A model generated the notes under the pieces. The model was not told the origin of the DNA. It made no database searches and saw only the letters and a list, made by a program, of their open reading frames with translations. The translations under genes were made by a program, and so were the position numbers. 64,000 bases of DNA, from positions 72,660,607 through 72,724,606 of the forward strand of contig CM077005.1 in NCBI GenBank assembly GCA_039090855.1, written 5' to 3'. This stretch comes from Macrothele yani (lineage: Eukaryota; Arthropoda; Arachnida; Araneae; Macrothelidae). Positions 32,651 to 44,317 of this stretch are shown one piece after another; the first letter of the stretch is position 1, and every line of letters starts with the position of its first letter.

Positions 32651-34084
32651 AAATGATTAAGAGAGAACACTACTGTTAGTCCGTTTGATACAGAAATTTA
32701 AAAATATTGTTCTGAAAAGACAAAATTAGTTTTTAAAGATGACAGTTTTTCAATAACAATCAGGGGCATGTGAATGCTGGGATTTTGTCTAGAAAAGTGA
32801 GTTCCTCACACTCTTCATGTACATATCGCATGCAATGTGCACAGAATCTGATGTCAATCGCTTTGTCTGTCTTGCACAAATGGCAATACCGGCTTTCATT
32901 GGATTTTGATTATTTCTGGAGACTACTTGGGCTAAGCACGGTAATCTCGGTATGCTTGTAAGTCTCTTTCGGCTTATTCACGATTGGATTTTCATCTGCG
33001 ATGGTTTATTCATCACCCCCTGATTTCTTATTTTACGGTTCAGTCAAAGCTTTCATTTTATCGTTCGAATGGAAAAGAAATGCAATCATTCTTTTGTACA
33101 CGGTAATTTAGAGCTTTTCTTTTTGGAGTCACGAACTGAACTTCTTTGTTGGGGCCTCTCGCGTCCTCATCAGTTCAGAAATCGTTAGTGAAGTCTCAAG
33201 ATCGCTGAGGTTGTGGTTGCAGAAGTGGTCATAACCTTGAAGTGAATAATCACTGACAAGCAGAGAGCTAGAAACTTGCACAAGGCCGTTTTGAGGACAC
33301 GCTTCAAGACCACGTTTTGGCATTAAACTGCCTTTAAAGTATGGTGAAAATTCTTAAAACATAACATGGTCAGAGAGAAAATTAAATAAACTTTCAAAAA
33401 TGTACAATACGTTAATTTTTTCTGAACTTCAATCTATTTAAGTTCAGAAGTTTCGCTCATTTAAAAGTAATAAAACTACTCGCCGGCGTCACTCAACACA
33501 ACTACTTGCATGATATGGCCGCCGTCCAACTAAACTGTTTGGTTTCCAGCATGTGGGACTAGAATGCGAAACAATTCAAGGAACTGGTGCCATCTTGTGG
33601 CTAAATGTTGTACTATTACTGAATGCGTGAAGTGCGCCACCTTTGGAACAAAGGTCACCTTCGTTTCACCTATCTTATATTTCGCGTACTATGTGGATAC
33701 GCGATGTACAATATTTATATTTTTTGTTGTATTATTTGATAAGCTTCTAAATGCTATTGTGAATAGGTTTGAATGAAAGTATCTCTCATACACAACTCTA
33801 TCAGAATATTTCAATAAGCTCTCGGCAGATAGAATATAATAGCATTCGAACTTCCTGTGCCATGCCCGCAATCGGAATTTCAGAATTAGTCAAAGGTAAT
33901 ATTTTAGAACGCAATATTTGTAAGAAGATCAGCTACACCAAATGTAATTAAGATCAATAAAGTTGTGTGGGTTCCACTTTTGCGTGATGACCTTCTCTTC
34001 TTGTGTGTTTTGGACACTGTGGCATCTTTGAAAATGAGAAACCCCATTACAAATATTTCCTTTTTCAAATTTCTTTCAAAAGTA
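32651..34084. other. Unassigned; ORF at 33129-33323 (minus)
   Basis: AT-rich DNA. The minus-strand frame 33129-33323 (64 aa, MPKRGLEACPQNGLVQVSSS to APTKKFSS) has a protein-like composition but matches no family I know. It is not flanked by obvious splice or promoter signals, and I do not call it a gene. Confidence 0.35.
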
Positions 34085-34825
34085 ATGTTCATTACAAACT
34101 TATGAGAACAAGGAAAGACAATGGAGCACAGCACACATAAAAATTGGAAAGGGAGTGAGACAAAGTGACACCATATCTCCCAAGCTCTTTAATGCCACAT
34201 TGGAAGATGTCTTTCAATCACTGAACTGGGAAAACAAAGGGATAAAGATTAATGGAGATTATCTAACTCACTTTCGTTTTGCTGATGACGTAGTCATTTT
34301 TGCAACTACCACATCAGAGCTGCAGAGTATGATCCAGGAACTTGCTGACAAGAGTAAAGAAGTTGGATTAAAAATGAACTTTCAGAAGACAAAAGTGATG
34401 TAGAATGCTTTTACAAGAAATGAAGATTTATCGATTGATGGAGAAAAGTTGGAGATAAGACAACTCAAATAAGCATGGAGAGGTGCATGCTTGGTGTAAC
34501 CAGGAGAGATAAGAAGAGGAACTCGTGGATCAGAAAAATGACAAGAGTGGAAGACATCATGATCAGAGTAAAATCCCTGAAATGGCAATGTGCTGAACAT
34601 ACTGCCAGAAGAACAGACCATCGATAGACAGTCGAAATTTTAGATTGGATTCCAAGGGGCAGAAAAAGACCCAGGAGAAGACCACATGGGGGATGGGTGG
34701 ATGAAATTCAAAAGTATGCGGGAGTAACATGGAGGAGACTGGCACAAGACAGACCGTTGTGGAAGAGGCTTGGAGAGACCTTCGTCCAGCATTGGATTGA
34801 TAATTGTTGATAATGATGATGATGA
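34085..34825 (+). pseudogene. RTE LINE, copy 2 (5'-truncated, internally deleted)
   Basis: Plus-strand RTE sequence begins around 34085-34127 and includes ISPKLFNATLEDVFQSLNWE, FRFADDVVIFATTTSELQSM and MNFQKTKVM, then a TAG at 34401. After EKLEIR about 150 bp are deleted; it resumes with SMERCMLGVTRRDKKRNSWI and ends FVQHWIDNC-like before a (GAT)n tail at 34810-34826. FADD is present but the copy is dead. Confidence 0.9.
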
Positions 34826-34832
34826 TACAGGA

Positions 34833-34955
34833 AGGAAGCACGTACTGGCATACCCAGGCTGCATTAAACTTTGACAAGCACGTACTGGCATACCCAAGCT
34901 GCATTGAATTTTGACAAGCACGTACCGGCCTACCGAGGCTGCATTAAATTTTGAG
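34833..34955. repeat. 40-bp tandem repeat, three units
   Basis: Three copies of AAGCACGTACTGGCATACCC plus AAGCTGCATTGAATTTTGAC start directly after the tail of RTE copy 2. Confidence 0.9.
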
Positions 34956-36029
34956 AATATACAAGGTGTTTCTAAAATGCTTGGCCAAATCTGGAGAATT
35001 TATTTTAACAATGATTCTCAGGTGAAAAACAACAACAGGTAAACATAGGGCCAGAAAACCTTTCCTACAGCGATATGCAGTTTGTACAGCAGAGTCACTG
35101 ATCAGAGACTTCACAGGCGAACGGAGGTTCATAACGATTTCCAACCAACGGGATTCGTGTAGGTTCGAGAGGCTGAACCTAGTAGATCCACACAGTGCCC
35201 CTAGCGGTGAATTAGAAAACTTAGCTCCCAAAGTTCGGAGATATGATAAATAGAGCAAGCACGTTATTTACTAAGATGGAGACCATTTTCCTGTAGCAAC
35301 AAATCAGTGATAGAAAATGGTTGGCATGTTGTTCATTTAGGCTATACACTAAAGACGAAGCAGCGCAATATGATTGGATCGCTGTCTAGAGATAGGAGGA
35401 CCCCAAATCGGAGAAGAGAATAAACACATCGCAACACTAGAATTCCTCCTCTCCATTTTTACGAAATTGCCGAGTTGCATTCGTGAGTTACAATTACATC
35501 TTTTCGTGTATCGTAATTACCGTGTCGTACAAACGGGGAGAGGAATTCCCGTGTTAGATGTATTGTCTTCTCCGTTCAGGGGTCATGTCATCTCTAGAGA
35601 ATAATAAAAATGATATTTCACCGCTTAGAAATGACCTTAGATATTTTTTTCTCCTCAGCGTACAACCTAAATTCGCCCAATGACCTTCAAATTTTATGAC
35701 CGATTTGCAACAAACGAATGATTCTGTCCAATTACGCAAATGAGGTTTTAACTCTTTTATATTTTCGGTGCGCGGTGATCTAAGTTGGTGCATTAGCGTC
35801 TAGAGACGCTTAAGTCAAGCTAGAGGGACAGGTTCTCTGCCAAGAACGCCAATCTCGTCGACACGCAATGTACCCTTAGTTCTATATTTACATGACATTT
35901 TTTCATCAAAATCGTCAGCAGAAAATTTCTCGCTGTTTGACCGAACATTTTAAAAGCATTCTATATACCATTCTTTTTCCAACTGCTTTGAAAGAAACAC
36001 ACGACACAATGCACTCTCACGATATATAA
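34956..36029. other. No recognised gene; ORF at 34944-35258 (minus) unassigned
   Basis: The minus-strand frame 34944-35258 (104 aa) has no motif I recognise. The rest of the stretch is featureless. Confidence 0.35.
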
Positions 36030-37522
36030 TACACTGGTGTGCAAAAATTAAGATCGAAGAGGAGAAATTAGCATAACAGCGGAACGAGCAGGCAGAACGG
36101 ACCGAAAGACCCCTCAGGAGATAGACTAGGGTACGGTACGGTAGGGCATGGGCATATATGCAGCATGACGTAGGGGGGGGGAGGGGATTGTCGGAAGGGT
36201 ATAAAGCACACGGGCGGTGTACGCTCAGCAATTCGATGAAAGCTATTGCACGGTTTACATCGGTTCGAACGACGTGGAGTTTCTGCCACGGTGTGATATG
36301 TCCAACAGACAATCCAGTAGACGACACCTGGATGACTTTACCCGAGGTTGCGTCATTGGGAAGTTGGAAGAAGGTCGAAGTGTGACTAGTGTGGCCCAGG
36401 AGTTCGGGATCGCTCAGAGCATCGTTTCACGAGCTTGGAGAGCATTTCAAATGACAGGAACAGCTGTCCGAGAGTTTAGCAGTGGTCGTCCACGAGCAAC
36501 CACGGCGGCGGACGACCGGTGTATTGTCCTACAGGCGAGAAGAGACAGCGGGAGAAATAGCAAGGCACATGCAACAGACAACTGGACGTCCGTTATCGCG
36601 TTTTACCGTGGCCAGGAGGCTGCACAAAGGTGGTCTATTTGCACGACGACCAGTACGGTGTGTGCCATTAACGCCTGATCATCTAAGACGGTGGTTTCTG
36701 TGGTGCCAGGAACACAAGAACTGGACACATCAGCAATGGGGTCGAGTTCTCTTACAGATAAGAGCCGATTTAGTCTGATGAGCGATTCTGGACGTATACA
36801 CATCTGGAGAGAGCAGGGATTACACAAGGGCAGTATCATGCTTGGTAGCCGTACTGGCATCCACATCTTCCAAGGAGGTTCAGTCACTGGTGTCCGCTAT
36901 TTTACCGAGATTCTCCTGCCTCACGTGCGTCTGTTTAGAGGTGCTGTGGGTCCGGAGTTCCTCTTCATGGACGATAACGCTACACCTCATCGTACAGGGG
37001 CTGTCGCAGAGCTGTTGGACAGTGAAGATATTCAACGCATGGATTGGCCCGCAAGGTCCCCGGACCTAAATCCAATCGAACACGTGTGATAACTTTTCAG
37101 GAGACGCTTGGCAGCACGTCACCAGCCGCCAGCAACGATTCCGCAGCTGCCATTGGCGCTGCATGGGGAATGGGCTGCGATGCTTCAACTGTTCCTTGAC
37201 AACCTCGTCCTCAGCATCGACAGACGTTGTAAATTCTGCAACGCAGTCAGAGGTGATCATATCCCCTACTAAAGACTGGATTTTTCTTGGCAGCCGCCTG
37301 TCACATGGACACTTCTGTCTTCTGTGCAGTTGTGCTCGAAGCTTCCTTTTCAATAAAGTGCCTTTGTATCCTTTGGATTCCTTGTTTGGACGGTTTTGCT
37401 CACTTGTCCCATATTCGTACATCTTGGGGATCTTGTGATATGATTTGATTCGATGTGGAGCACTTCTGCACGACGTTACATTCGAAAAACCTACTCGTCT
37501 TTAATTTTTGCACGCCAGTGTA
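36030..37522 (+). mobile_element. TcF family Tc1 transposon
   Basis: Terminal repeats CACTGGTGTGCAAAAATTAA (left) and, inverted, CACTGGCGTGCAAAAATTAA (right), flanked by TA at 36030-36031 and 37521-37522. Length without TA is 1489 bp. Confidence 0.92.
36298..37272 (+). pseudogene. TcF transposase, DD34E, broken
   Basis: Starts MSNRQSSRRHLDDFTRGCVI with the HTH SVTSVAQEFGIAQSIVSRAW. Frame changes near 36540 (to IARHMQQTTGRPLSRFTVAR) and 36755 (back to LTDKSRFSLMSDSGRIHIW). Then FMDDNATPHRTGAVAELLD and MDWPARSPDLNPIEHV give the second Asp and Glu with 34 residues between. TGATAA replaces the next two codons (usually WD). The C-terminus continues as FRRRLAARHQPPATIPQLPL to CNAVRGDHIPY-stop (37272). 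Confidence 0.9.
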
Positions 37523-37895
37523 CTTCGATTACGTACTTGTAATGGCGCGTTGAGCTGGCTGCGATATCCGTTTGGATTCGGTGTGGCTCTACTAGAAAAC
37601 GGAAATTGTCCTATGTATTGTGTACTAACTTCAAGAACTCTCTACTACCGAATTCTAGTTAGTACTATGTACTAAATTTGAAGCTCCACTGGAGTGAGCT
37701 TCGAATTCTGCGGTCACGCAGTTTCAAATCTCACTCCAGCGGAGCTACTCTGAGCGACGAAGCGAGCTGTGGAGTATCGAATTCTGCGGTCCACTACAAA
37801 TTCTTCAAGTCGAAGGAACGTTGGCAGTAATGGAAATCTGAAAGCCTTAAACCTAATTCTCCGACCATTATTCTCACAAGGCCAACTATGATGAA
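37523..37895. other. Short mirrored motifs; otherwise nothing
   Basis: The segment 37640-37800 repeats GAATTCTGCGGTC twice and contains near-palindromic pieces such as CTCCACTGGAGTGAGC with a later CTCACTCCAGCGGAGC. I cannot assign it. Confidence 0.4.
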
Positions 37896-37899
37896 TGAA

Positions 37900-38620
37900 T
37901 GGGCACTGTCATGCTGGAATTGTTCAATGACATTTGGATCTACCATTTCCAGGTAGTGCAAATTTTGGACCAGAAACCGCTGAACGCGAGAGTGGGTTCA
38001 GTAAACAAATACAGAAACAGGCTGCCGCATACCTGTTTTAAGCAACCGTTCGTTCTGATTGTCGCCGTCTACCCGCGTGGCTTCCATCGGCATGTTAGAG
38101 CGGGAACCAGAATTCATCAGACCGGGAGTCTCTTTTCCAGCCGTCCAGCATCCAGTCACGGTACTCCCGTGCCGACTGTAGGTGGTACTGTAGAAGTCGT
38201 TCGATCAACACCAACATGGGCACAGTGTTGCTGCCTCCTTATGCCCAAACACAGGAGCGTCCGCCAGACTATGTGATCGGTCACGCTCCTCTGCGCGTCG
38301 TTGCTGTGAATTGATGTACCAAGTGCACTCACTGTTGTATCCCATGTCACGTTCCAACCGGCATTCAATCGGGCTGTCAGCCAGTGGCGGTCTCCCTCTT
38401 TTCCACAGGTGGATATGTGCTTAACGTAAGAACATTTCCTCCATAGCGTTATTATGGCGTTCCTCGAACAGTCAACAATGCCTGTGTTTAATGAGATTCT
38501 GGCCTGAGATGCCAATGAACATCCGAATTTCAAACTCTGACCAGCTTTTCGCTTTTTGTATTGGAAGGGCTTTGTACTGGCAAATTGAAACACCCTTACC
38601 GCACTATTTACATGTCTTCT
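37900..38620 (-). pseudogene. Tc1-like transposase remnant
   Basis: The minus strand shows a Tc1 N-terminal DNA-binding region, ITLWRKCSYVKHISTCGKEG (compare 'I..LWRRYR.TG.V..R...GR'), and in another frame REYRDWMLDGWKR followed by SDEFWFPL (compare 'RDWTL..WK.VLWSDESRF.L'). The C-terminal catalytic blocks are not recognisable. Confidence 0.6.
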
Positions 38621-38789
38621 CCGGTGGTAAGAGTGACGTCACGGTTATATGCTGTGGGGCGCGACCATTCGTGGAGGCATAGGTGGCCATTATGATCTGC
38701 CCCACGAGTGCACGAGGCGTGACATTTTAATTCCCGGAATGCACCAGTGGAAAAAAAATATGTGTGTACCTGTACACTAGCGACTACTG

Positions 38790-39260
38790 TCACCTTCGAA
38801 GTAATCCCCTTTCGCAGCTATGCACTTAGTTAAACGCTGTTGCCATGGCGAGAAACGTACCTGGAACTCTGTTTCTGTAATACTCTTGAGTTCCTTTGTC
38901 CCGTTACGCTGAATGGCAGAAATGACTGCACATCTTCGAAATTTCATGAAGGTTTTTATTTTGGAGGAAGAGACAGAAATCACAAGGGGATAAATCAGGT
39001 GAATAGGGTGGATGATTCAATTTAGTAATTAATTTATTAGCCAGGAAGTCGGGAACATTCAGCGCATCATGGCTTCGGGCATTGTCAGGCCACAGTTCAG
39101 CCCTTTTCCTTTGAACAGAATCCTGTAACATTTTCAACACCTCTAAATAGCATTGTTAGTTGACCGTTTGTCTCTGTTGAATGAATTCGAGATGAACTAT
39201 GCCATTGTAATCGAAAAACACACAAACATGGTCATGAACTGCGAGCGGAACATGCGTGCT
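38790..39260 (-). pseudogene. mariner transposase C-terminal remnant (DD34D type)
   Basis: Minus-strand pieces: HVCVFFDYNGIVHLEFIQQR, LKMLQDSVQRKRAELWPDNA, then RSHDALNVPDFLANKLITKL followed by HPPYSPDLSPCDF, and after a frame change WQQRLTKCIAAKGDYFEGD. The final catalytic residue is Asp (PCDF), as in mariner. Upstream parts are not found. Confidence 0.85.
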
Positions 39261-39684
39261 TTTTTCGGATTTTATGCCACTTTTTAGCGCTTATGTCCCT
39301 GGCCACTGCGTTTCCCAGCATTTCCCAATAGAGATGGTGTGTGATGTCATTGGAAGGCGATTTAACGCCTGTGCACGATACTCTTGCAATATCGGTGAAT
39401 TGTGGATCACAGGTCAGCGACGCATAGTAAGCGATTTCTTAGGATACCATCCGGAGTCTTTCCCACCCGCTGCCGTTCCATGTTCCTGAATTTATAGCCC
39501 TGTCAGACTGAGTCCACAATATACAGTCTCCTTGTATTCACGCAGTCCCTTAGAAATGAAATAACTTCTTTCCCACTTACTTACATGATTACATGTATGA
39601 TAAAATTTGCCTGTTTTGGTGTAATCCTATGTGGCGTAGTGTTTTCTTTGAGGAGCAGTGTATTGTAAGCAGAAAGACAGATAT

Positions 39685-40820
39685 TTTCACTGAAGCGCCA
39701 GAAAAACTGGTACACCAGTCTAATACTTGGTAGGTCCAGCACGGGAACGCATGACTGCAGAACTACGACGCGGCATGGACTCCACTAGCTTCTGGAAATA
39801 TGCTGTAGGCAATGCACACCATACTTCCTGCAGAGCGTTCCACAATTCAAGTGCTTTCCGAGGTCTCGGAATCCTGTGTTTGATGCGCATTGCATGGCAT
39901 TCTAAATGTGTTCTATCACGTTCAGATCTGAGGACTTGGGTGGGAATGGCAACACCCCCAACTCAGATGAATGCTGCTCTAACCATAATGTGGCGTCCAG
40001 ACACTTGTGTGGAGGTGTATTTCCCTGCTGGAACAGACCCAACACATCAGCATGAATGCAGGACATGAACGGGTGTACCTCGTCAGAAAGGATGCGCACA
40101 TAGCGTTGGCCGGTCACAGTCCTTCTTTGTAGACCTACCAGGGGTCCCATTGAAGTTCAGCTAAACACACCCCATACCATTACGGACCACCCACCAGCCG
40201 GTACAGTTCCCTGTTGACAGGCGAGATCCATGGCTTCATGGGGTTTGCGCCGCACACGAATCCTTCCTTCTGCCAGATACAGTTGGAAACGCGACTTGTC
40301 AGACCAGGCTACTTGTTTCCAGTCATCAAGTGTCCAGTGGCGGTGTTGCCGTGCCCAAGCGAGGCTCATAGCTCTGTGTCGCGCATCCATCAAGGGGACT
40401 CGAGTTAGGCGTCGGCTCCTAAAGCCCATATCGTGCAGGGTACGTTGTACAGTCCGGACGCTGATGCTTGTTGAGTCTCCAGCATTGAATTCCGATGATA
40501 CCTACGAGAGTGCTGCACGCCTATCGCGTGAAATGATTTTTGACAGCCGACGATGGTCACGTTCACCCAATATCGTTTTACGACCACACTGGTATCCTAG
40601 GTTGGAGGTTTCTTAGGTAGCGCCAAATATGACACCGCGTTGAAAATCGCTTAAATCGTTATTACTTGTCATTCTCATACCGAAAACAGCTCTGACAGCT
40701 GGCAAGGATGTCTATCGCTTTATATACGCACTGGCGGACGCAACTGAGTACGCGCATAGGCGACGTTGCTATGTATTTTGCATAAGCTCGTCTGTACAAG
40801 TTTTTCTGGAACTTTAGTAT
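39685..40820 (-). mobile_element. TcE family Tc1 transposon (DD36E spacing)
   Basis: Left end CACTGAAGCGCCAGAAAAAC and, inverted from the right end, ACTAAAGTTCCAGAAAAACT. The ends share the CCAGAAAAACTnGTAC core but have diverged outside it. The right end abuts an (AT)n tract (40818-40838). Confidence 0.8.
39740..40640 (-). pseudogene. TcE transposase; second catalytic Asp replaced by Gly
   Basis: The N-terminal half (around 40600-40430) reads ILGERDHRRLSKIISRDRRA with a stop after AAL, then SISVRTVQRTLHDMGFRSRR. The frame 40157-40429 has RHRAMSLAWARQHRHWTLDD, SDKSRFQLYLAEGRIRVRRK and GGWSVMVWGVFS. The frame 39902-40150 has LFQQGNTPPHKCLDATLWLE and PPKSSDLNVIEHI. Between the GNTPPH position and the Glu are 36 residues. 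The Asp to Gly change and several stops make it inactive. Confidence 0.85.
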
Positions 40821-40860
40821 ATATATATATATATATACAGAGAGAGAAAGAGAGAGAGAC
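40818..40860. repeat. (AT)n and (GA)n microsatellite
   Basis: About ten AT dinucleotides followed by GAGAGAGAAAGAGAGAGAGA at the right border of the TcE element. Confidence 0.85.
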
Positions 40861-41069
40861 TTAAAATACTTTTGTTCTAGGTACTTTCGGAGGTTATACC
40901 GACACAACATTTTTCTTATTTAAAAAGTTTAACATCTCTGCTTAACCTGATGATGTTCTGGTATAATAAAAAGAACAAAACCAGTAGTGAAAAAGCGGTT
41001 AAAGTGATATTTCTGAGTGCTTTGAAAGCAAGAATGGATGTGGGAAAAAACTGAATTAAAGATACAAGA

Positions 41070-41299
41070 GCCGCCCCGGTGGCGCAGTGGTCTAAACGAT
41101 GGCCTCTGATCATTCGTACGAATGGGGGTTTGGTTTCGAATCCCGGTGAGGCATGGATGTGGTGATTTTCTGACGGCAGTGGCTCTCTCCCTTCTGTGGA
41201 ACCAGTGACTCTAAATTTGGGACTGGCGACTGCTTATGGCCCATTGAGTTGCTCACGATGGTCGTTAAACATCCAATAAAAAATATAAAACAAAAAAAC
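41070..41299 (+). repeat. tRNA-derived SINE
   Basis: Plus-strand copy with a good head: GCCGCCCCGGTGGCGCAGTG, A-box region TGGTCTAAACG and B-box GGTTTCGAATCC (one extra T). Body and tail follow, with an A-rich end at 41270-41299. Confidence 0.9.
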
Positions 41300-41699
41300 A
41301 CATACAGAATGCTATCAGCGTTGTGGAATGCGTTTCGTTTGTACGAAGAATACAAGGAAAGAAAAAGCCTATCAATATTAGGAATGCAAATATAAATTTT
41401 AAAACGCGAAAATCGTTTTATATACTCCTTTTTGAATCATTAAGACTTTTTTTTTTACAAACTTGGAATAATAAATAAAAAAAAATACTGTGTAACAAAT
41501 CCACCTTCTGCAAATTTCCTATAAAACTATACTTATATGTTTTTAGATAATACCTGTTGACTTGCTACAGCCCACAGGAAAGCTTTAAAAGAGTAGCGTA
41601 TCGTTTAATGTTTAAATTTTATTAAGTATTTGCATAAATGCAGTTTAAAAGAATAGTTAGGTAAAACTAGACATACACAGAAATGCCGGCTTTTTAGGG
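41300..41699. other. No recognised feature
   Basis: Very AT-rich spacer with T- and A-runs (41447-41456, 41475-41487). Confidence 0.4.
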
Positions 41700-42130
41700 A
41701 CATCTAACAATCACGGGCTGCAGAATTATTCGAATTCGTTCGGGCATAGAACATTCAAAGTGGTACAAAGTTCATACAAGAATGTTGTACTGTGTACAAT
41801 GCAGAAACGATTGAGACCTGCTGTTCCTGCAAATCGGACTGCGGCGCAGTTGGGCAGCACACCGTACGTTCTACATCAACCCATAAGTATTCGAAGGGGT
41901 TTTAAGAGGGCGAATATGTAGGTCACTGATGCAAAGAAAACTTGTGGGCATGTTTCTGGACCCATTTATGTCACGAGCTTTGTGGGCGGGCGCACTTGCT
42001 TTTTTTCAACATGTCCATGCACTTCAGGATAAATTGAAGCCATAAAAGGAACAATTTGGCCGCCAATTGAGATACTCTCTGGCATTGAAACGCTCAGCGA
42101 TGCGTTTCAGAAGGCCTAATGCGCAATACA
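41700..42130 (-). pseudogene. Tc1-like transposase C-terminal fragment
   Basis: Minus-strand pieces: HGHVEKKQVRPPTKLVT, then FASVTYIFALL, and in another frame PTYSPSKNPFEYLWVDVERT (compare 'WPAxSPDLNPIEHLWxxLER'). Heavily decayed; it faces another fragment in opposite orientation. Confidence 0.6.
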
Positions 42131-42219
42131 GAAACATTTCCCACACCAGCAAACTGCTGCCACTGGCCTGTACTGTTGATACCTGAAATAATAGCTCCAT
42201 GGCATCATGTTGCGTGTGC

Positions 42220-42925
42220 TAAGTTCGGATCTTTCCATCGTGTGATGCAGAAGAAAACTTGATTCTACATCCAGGTGCCCTCTTCTTAGTCCTCAATGCT
42301 GCAGTAACCACATTATAAAAAAGTCACGTGGCCCGACGAGTCGTGGCACACCTTGTTCTGTACCAACGGTGGGCAGAGAGTTGGCAGAAGTCCCATTAAT
42401 TAATGGACCCAGCTTGCCTCATAAGCACAACTCAAGGTTCTGGAAGTGGTGTTGCGATAGGAAGCACGTTTTGTTGGTACGGAACGGGTCTCATGATATT
42501 GTTGGAAGGTAAAATGTGCTCCAAGGGTTATTCTAAAAATTGCTGCCGATGAAGTCGATCCTGCAGTTTTTACTTTTTATCCAGCAAGTGACGGCTGTTT
42601 CACAGACTGCAATACTGTCTTAGTTCATCGCACAAGATATGTTCAGCTAGCATGTCAGTGACTTCCACCACCTTTCCTGGCCACTACAAAGGCCGGAATT
42701 GAATTCCATTGGAAGTCTATGGGGCATGTTGAAAAAAAAACATATCCCGGTACAAAGTCCTTTTCCCGTCAAATCTGAGCCAGTTGAAGGATTGCCTGGT
42801 GAACGCCTGGTGTGCTGTAGACGTAGATGTACTGAAACACCATGTGGAATGTATGCCTAACGGCATGCGTGTTGTAATTCGGCTAAAGCTTGTCCAACGA
42901 GATATTGAAAAAAGTTTCTAATTCC
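42220..42925 (+). pseudogene. Tc1-like transposase C-terminal fragment
   Basis: Plus-strand pieces: VTWPDESWHTLFCTNGGQ-like reading near 42330, LMDPACLISTTQGSGSGVAI, GSTFCWYGTGLMILLEGKM, HWKSMGHVE and a C-terminus DCLVNAWCAVDVDVLKHHVE then CMPNGMRVVIRLK. These follow the order of a Tc1 transposase from the first catalytic block to the end; catalytic residues beyond the first are lost. Confidence 0.6.
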
Positions 42926-43119
42926 ATGGTCGGTATGTGTATGTAACTCATTAACTAATGTACGTAGATGACTTCGTTTAACACGAATTTCACTTCGGCA
43001 ATGACGTAGTGAATATTTATAACGCCGAGGTTTAAAGAATGAAAACTTGTGTGTAAACCAAATTGTTCTTTATTTTACTGAAATTTCTAATAATTGATAC
43101 AGCATAATCGTCACATTGT

Positions 43120-44149
43120 AATTTATCTCATCATCATCATCATTGTCAACCATTATCAATCCACTGCTGGACGAAGGTCTCCCCAAGTTTCCTCCACAAC
43201 GGTCTGTCTTGTGCCAGTCTCCTCCATGTCACCCCTGCATACTTTCGAATTTCATCCACCCATCTCCTATGTGGTCTTCTTCTGGGTCTTTTCCTGTCCC
43301 TTGGAATCCAATCTAAAATTTCGGCTGTCCATCGATGATCTGTCCTTCTGGCAGTATGTCCAGCCCATTGCCATTTCAGGGATTTAACTTTGATCATGAT
43401 GTCTTCCACTCTTGTCATTTTTCGGATCCACGAGTTCCTCTTCTTATCTCTCCTGGTTACACCAAGCATGCACCTCTCCATGCTTCTTTGAGTTGTCTGC
43501 AGCCTTTGTATGTCTCTTTTAGTTAAGGTCCACGTCTCTGCACCATACGTAAGCACTGGAAGGATGCATTGATCAAACACTTTTCTTTTAAGACATAATG
43601 GCATATTGCTCTTGAAAATTATGCTGTTTCTTCCAAAAGCTCTCCAGGCAAGTTTTGTACGCCGATTAATTTCTTCATCAATGTGACCCTCACTTGATAT
43701 CTGCTGTCCAAGATAAACGTACGTGTCTGTTATCTCCAGCTTTTCTCCATCAATCGATAAATCTTCATTTCTTGTAAAAGCATTGAACATCACTTTTGTC
43801 TTCTGAAAGTTCATTTTTAATCCCACTTCTTTACTCTTGTCAGCAAGTTCCTGGATCATACTCTGCAGCTCTGATGAGGTAGTTGCAAAAATGACTACGT
43901 CATCAGCAAAACGAAGGTGGGTTAGATAATCTCCATTAATCTTTATCCCCTTGTTTTCCCAGCTCAGCGACTGAAAAACACCCTCCAATGTGGCATTAAA
44001 GAGCTTCGGAGATATGGTGTCACCTTGTCTCACTCCCTTTCCAATTTTTACGTGTGTTGTATTTTCAAACAGCCTAATCTTTGCACTTGCATTTTCATAG
44101 ATGTTATTAATAATATTAATGTATGCATCTTCAATACCGCAATTTATCT
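43120..44149 (-). mobile_element. RTE LINE, copy 3 (5'-truncated) with 9-bp TSD
   Basis: The insertion 43129-44140 on the minus strand is bounded by AATTTATCT at 43120-43128 and 44141-44149. It carries the RTE 3' third with a (CAT)n tail, and an uninterrupted frame (43146-44033, 295 aa) beginning MRQGDTISPKLFNATLEGVF. That frame contains LRFADDVVIFA and ends FVQQWIDNG-stop. It keeps Trp where copy 1 has TGA. Truncated in the RT fingers, so it cannot be active. Confidence 0.95.
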
Positions 44150-44317
44150 ACTTAACACTAAATATCTCTTGTATCAACACATTAACCTCAATCCTATAAA
44201 AACAATACGTGTTCGTCGATTCTCATAGATGTTCAACAAGCTTCAACCTCTTTTGCTATATCAACTCTCAACTAGATTCGTAATTTCCACACTATTCACA
44301 TTAAATGCCATTTATTT

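Noticed and set aside
34944..35258. Host gene of 104 aa on the minus strand
   Set aside because: No recognisable domain and no flanking gene signals; too weak to call.
37640..37800. Transposon terminal repeats (GAATTCTGCGGTC copies)
   Set aside because: Short direct and inverted pieces without consistent ends or flanking duplication.
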